From positions 1,470,501-1,534,500 of the forward strand of contig NZ_CP152002.1 of assembly GCF_038595055.1 (NCBI RefSeq): a stretch of DNA of 64,000 nt, written 5' to 3'. Shown piece after piece: positions 62,571 to 64,000 of this stretch (position 1 is its first letter; each line of letters begins with the position of its first letter). A program made the position numbers and the translations under genes. A model generated the notes under the pieces. The model saw only the letters and a program-made list of their open reading frames with translations. It was not told the origin of the DNA and did not search any database. This DNA comes from Paenibacillus sp. FSL R7-0345. GTDB taxonomy: Bacteria; Bacillota; Bacilli; Paenibacillales; Paenibacillaceae.

Positions 62571-63050
62571 ATGAGCAGCACACAACTCAAAGCTTACTTG
62601 AACACACACTTGCAGCTGGTGCAGGCTACAGACGGATTAACGGAGGAGCAGCTGAAATGGAAGGCGGGTCCGGGGATCTGGAGTGTCACTGAGGTGCTGG
62701 CTCATCTGGCGGATCACAGCATTGTGGTGTCGTTCCGCATCCGTGATATCCTTGCAGGCACGACAGCGCAGCTGCCGGCCTTCAATCAGGATGCCTGGGT
62801 CAGCGGCCAGTATGCGAATGACGGTAACGCGGCTGATATATTAGAACTGTTCCGCAGTCTGCTGCACTATAACAGCTTGCTGCTCAGCCGGCTGGCTGCC
62901 GAGGACTGGGAGCTGAGCGGCATTAATTTCAGGGGCGACACGGTCAAAATCAGCGACATCGTCCGCGGCTTCATCGACCATGTGCAGAACCATCTGGCCC
63001 AGATTGAGCGGATTAAGCAGGGAGCGGCGGCTGCGGCATTGGTGCAGTGA
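62571..63050 (+). CDS. DinB-family protein
   Basis: A 159-residue four-helix protein of the DinB/YfiT fold. Potential metal ligands are His in VLAHLADHS and in IDHVQNHLAQI. Relatives include bacillithiol-dependent transferases and damage-inducible proteins. A thiol-transferase role fits the sulfur-metabolism neighbours but is inferred. TTGGAGGGG precedes the ATG. Confidence 0.85.
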   Translation: MSSTQLKAYLNTHLQLVQATDGLTEEQLKWKAGPGIWSVTEVLAHLADHSIVVSFRIRDILAGTTAQLPAFNQDAWVSGQYANDGNAADILELFRSLLHYNSLLLSRLAAEDWELSGINFRGDTVKISDIVRGFIDHVQNHLAQIERIKQGAAAAALVQ

Positions 63051-63342
63051 CGCTTCTATGCTTTCGTGGCAGGCGAAACAAGTGCTTTCTTTAAAATTTT
63101 CCAGGGACGGTGGGTCCGTAAAAACTAGTTGGATTTTTGCTGCTTATTTCTTCTATTTCTCTTGATTTCTAATGAATAGTTGTGAATTCGGCACTTAATG
63201 TGGCTCTAAAGCACCTTTACGTTACAAAACAGCAAAATGAAGTGTTGTTTATCCAATTACTATCCTCATTTCCCACAGTCATTCTAAGAAATAGCTGGCA
63301 ATTTTCCACTTAACCCTTCCAGTGAACGTCTGCAAAATGAAA
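63051..63342. other. Intergenic region, no gene seen
   Basis: AT-rich sequence with TTTTCCACTTAA (63291-63302), resembling the GTGGAAAA tracts in two other intergenic regions of this window. No terminator follows the DinB gene. Confidence 0.5.
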
Positions 63343-63494
63343 TTCAATGAAGATAATGCTATCAAAACTAAGCGTATGCTTCCGAAGCAAGTTTTGCGAA
63401 GAATTTCAATGAAGCGGATGCTATCAAAACTAAGCGTATGCTTCCGAAGCGAGTTTTGCGAAGAATTTCAATGAAGTAAATGCTATCAAAACTT
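63343..63494 (+). repeat. Tandem 62-bp direct repeat in the leader of the monooxygenase gene
   Basis: Copies start at TTCAATGAAG: 63343, 63405 and 63467 (third copy partial, ending at ATGCTATCAAAACT just before the ribosome site). Each full unit contains GCTTCCGAAGC and AAAACT..AGTTTT, able to form hairpins. Copies 1 and 2 differ at only a few positions. Confidence 0.92.
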
Positions 63495-63509
63495 TAAGGA
63501 GGAACGATC

Positions 63510-64000
63510 ATGGCCAAACCAAAACAACTGAAGCTGGGCGCACTGCTGCACGGGGTGGGCGGCAGCACATCGATGTGGCGTCATCCGGATGCCAAGCCGG
63601 ACGCAAGCGTGAACTTTGAGTTATACAAGGAGTGGGTGAAAAAAGCGGAGGAAGGCAAGCTGGATCTGATCTTTATCGCAGACGGCCTGTATATCAACGA
63701 AAAGTCCATTCCGCATTTCCTGAACCGGTTCGAGCCGCTTACGCTGCTTAGTGCATTGGCTGGTGTCAGCACCCATATCGGTCTGGTCGGCACATTGTCC
63801 ACCTCCTACAGTGAGCCGTTTACAGTGGCACGCCAGTTCGGCTCGCTTGATGTCATTAGCGGCGGCCGGGCCGGCTGGAATGTGGTGACTTCACCGCTGG
63901 AGGGCTCTGCCTCCAACTACAGCAAAAAAGAGCATCCGGACCACGGCAAACGCTACCGCATCGCCGAGGAATATCTGCAGGTGACACGCGGCTTGTGGGA
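63510..64000 (+). CDS. NtaA/SnaA/DszA-family flavin monooxygenase (YtnJ-like), 3' end outside window
   Basis: The first 163 residues of a luciferase-like monooxygenase. Family features are [52 protein letters not shown] and [14 protein letters not shown]. These are typical of the nitrilotriacetate/dibenzothiophene monooxygenase group, which includes YtnJ of the ytm operon. It runs open to the window edge. TTAAGGAGG is seven bases before the ATG, immediately after the 62-bp repeats. Confidence 0.9.
   Translation, partial: MAKPKQLKLGALLHGVGGSTSMWRHPDAKPDASVNFELYKEWVKKAEEGKLDLIFIADGLYINEKSIPHFLNRFEPLTLLSALAGVSTHIGLVGTLSTSYSEPFTVARQFGSLDVISGGRAGWNVVTSPLEGSASNYSKKEHPDHGKRYRIAEEYLQVTRGLW

Overview
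The window reads as chromosomal DNA of a spore-forming Firmicute, most likely Paenibacillus. Support comes from moderate GC content, strong AGGAGG-type ribosome binding sites with frequent TTG/GTG starts, a YjcZ-type small sporulation protein, PucR/NupNOPQ/Ytm/YhaM-type genes known from Bacillus relatives, and matches to PerR, Fur, GlnR/TnrA and FNR/CRP-type operators. No prophage, transposase, CRISPR array or rRNA is visible. One tRNA (Gly, anticodon TCC) is present.

Layout. 1-2845: the 3' end of a sortase-anchored surface protein with eight ~92-residue SpaA-like repeats. 3060-5706: an ECF sigma / anti-sigma / TM2-like / DUF4097 envelope-stress operon. 5804-12694: aldo/keto reductase, leuB, a peroxiredoxin behind an exact PerR box, a small zinc-ribbon protein, a soluble sporulation-type histidine kinase and leucyl aminopeptidase. 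12745-15465: feoA-feoB-Cys-rich iron uptake genes with a Fur box, plus a 45-residue ORF. 15708-28076: mixed housekeeping genes (aldolase-like protein, MASE-GGDEF-EAL protein, tRNA-Gly, YjcZ, dipeptidase, RNA methyltransferase, Nudix, VOC, ASCH, ABC-F ATPase with a leader ORF and terminator, PH-domain protein, paired chromate transporters).

28358-46337 is the main metabolic island, for purine/ureide catabolism. It holds an oxamate amidohydrolase-like Ntn hydrolase, an amidase, PucR, a MobA-like protein, a BMP-type nucleoside/purine ABC importer (four genes), OHCU decarboxylase, HIU hydrolase, allantoinase, allantoate amidohydrolase, ureidoglycine-glyoxylate aminotransferase and adenine deaminase. 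Together they could take HIU to allantoin, ureidoglycine and oxalurate, and plausibly on to oxamate and oxalate. No uricase or xanthine dehydrogenase is present. GlnR/TnrA-type sites lie at the pucR and importer promoters, implying nitrogen control.

46609-56694: serine hydrolase, IDEAL-domain protein, a ferrochelatase of proteobacterial type, a secreted protein with three FMN-binding/flavinylation modules behind two FNR-type sites, YhaM, a DnaQ-like exonuclease, a TerF-like TerD-vWA protein and a GNAT enzyme. 56988-64000: a LysR regulator and a cut-down ytmI/tcy-type sulfur-compound operon. In it an in-frame junction fuses a GNAT N-terminus to a permease C-terminus, the oxidase gene appears to start at ATA, and the last gene (monooxygenase, cut by the window edge) has a tandemly duplicated 62-bp leader.
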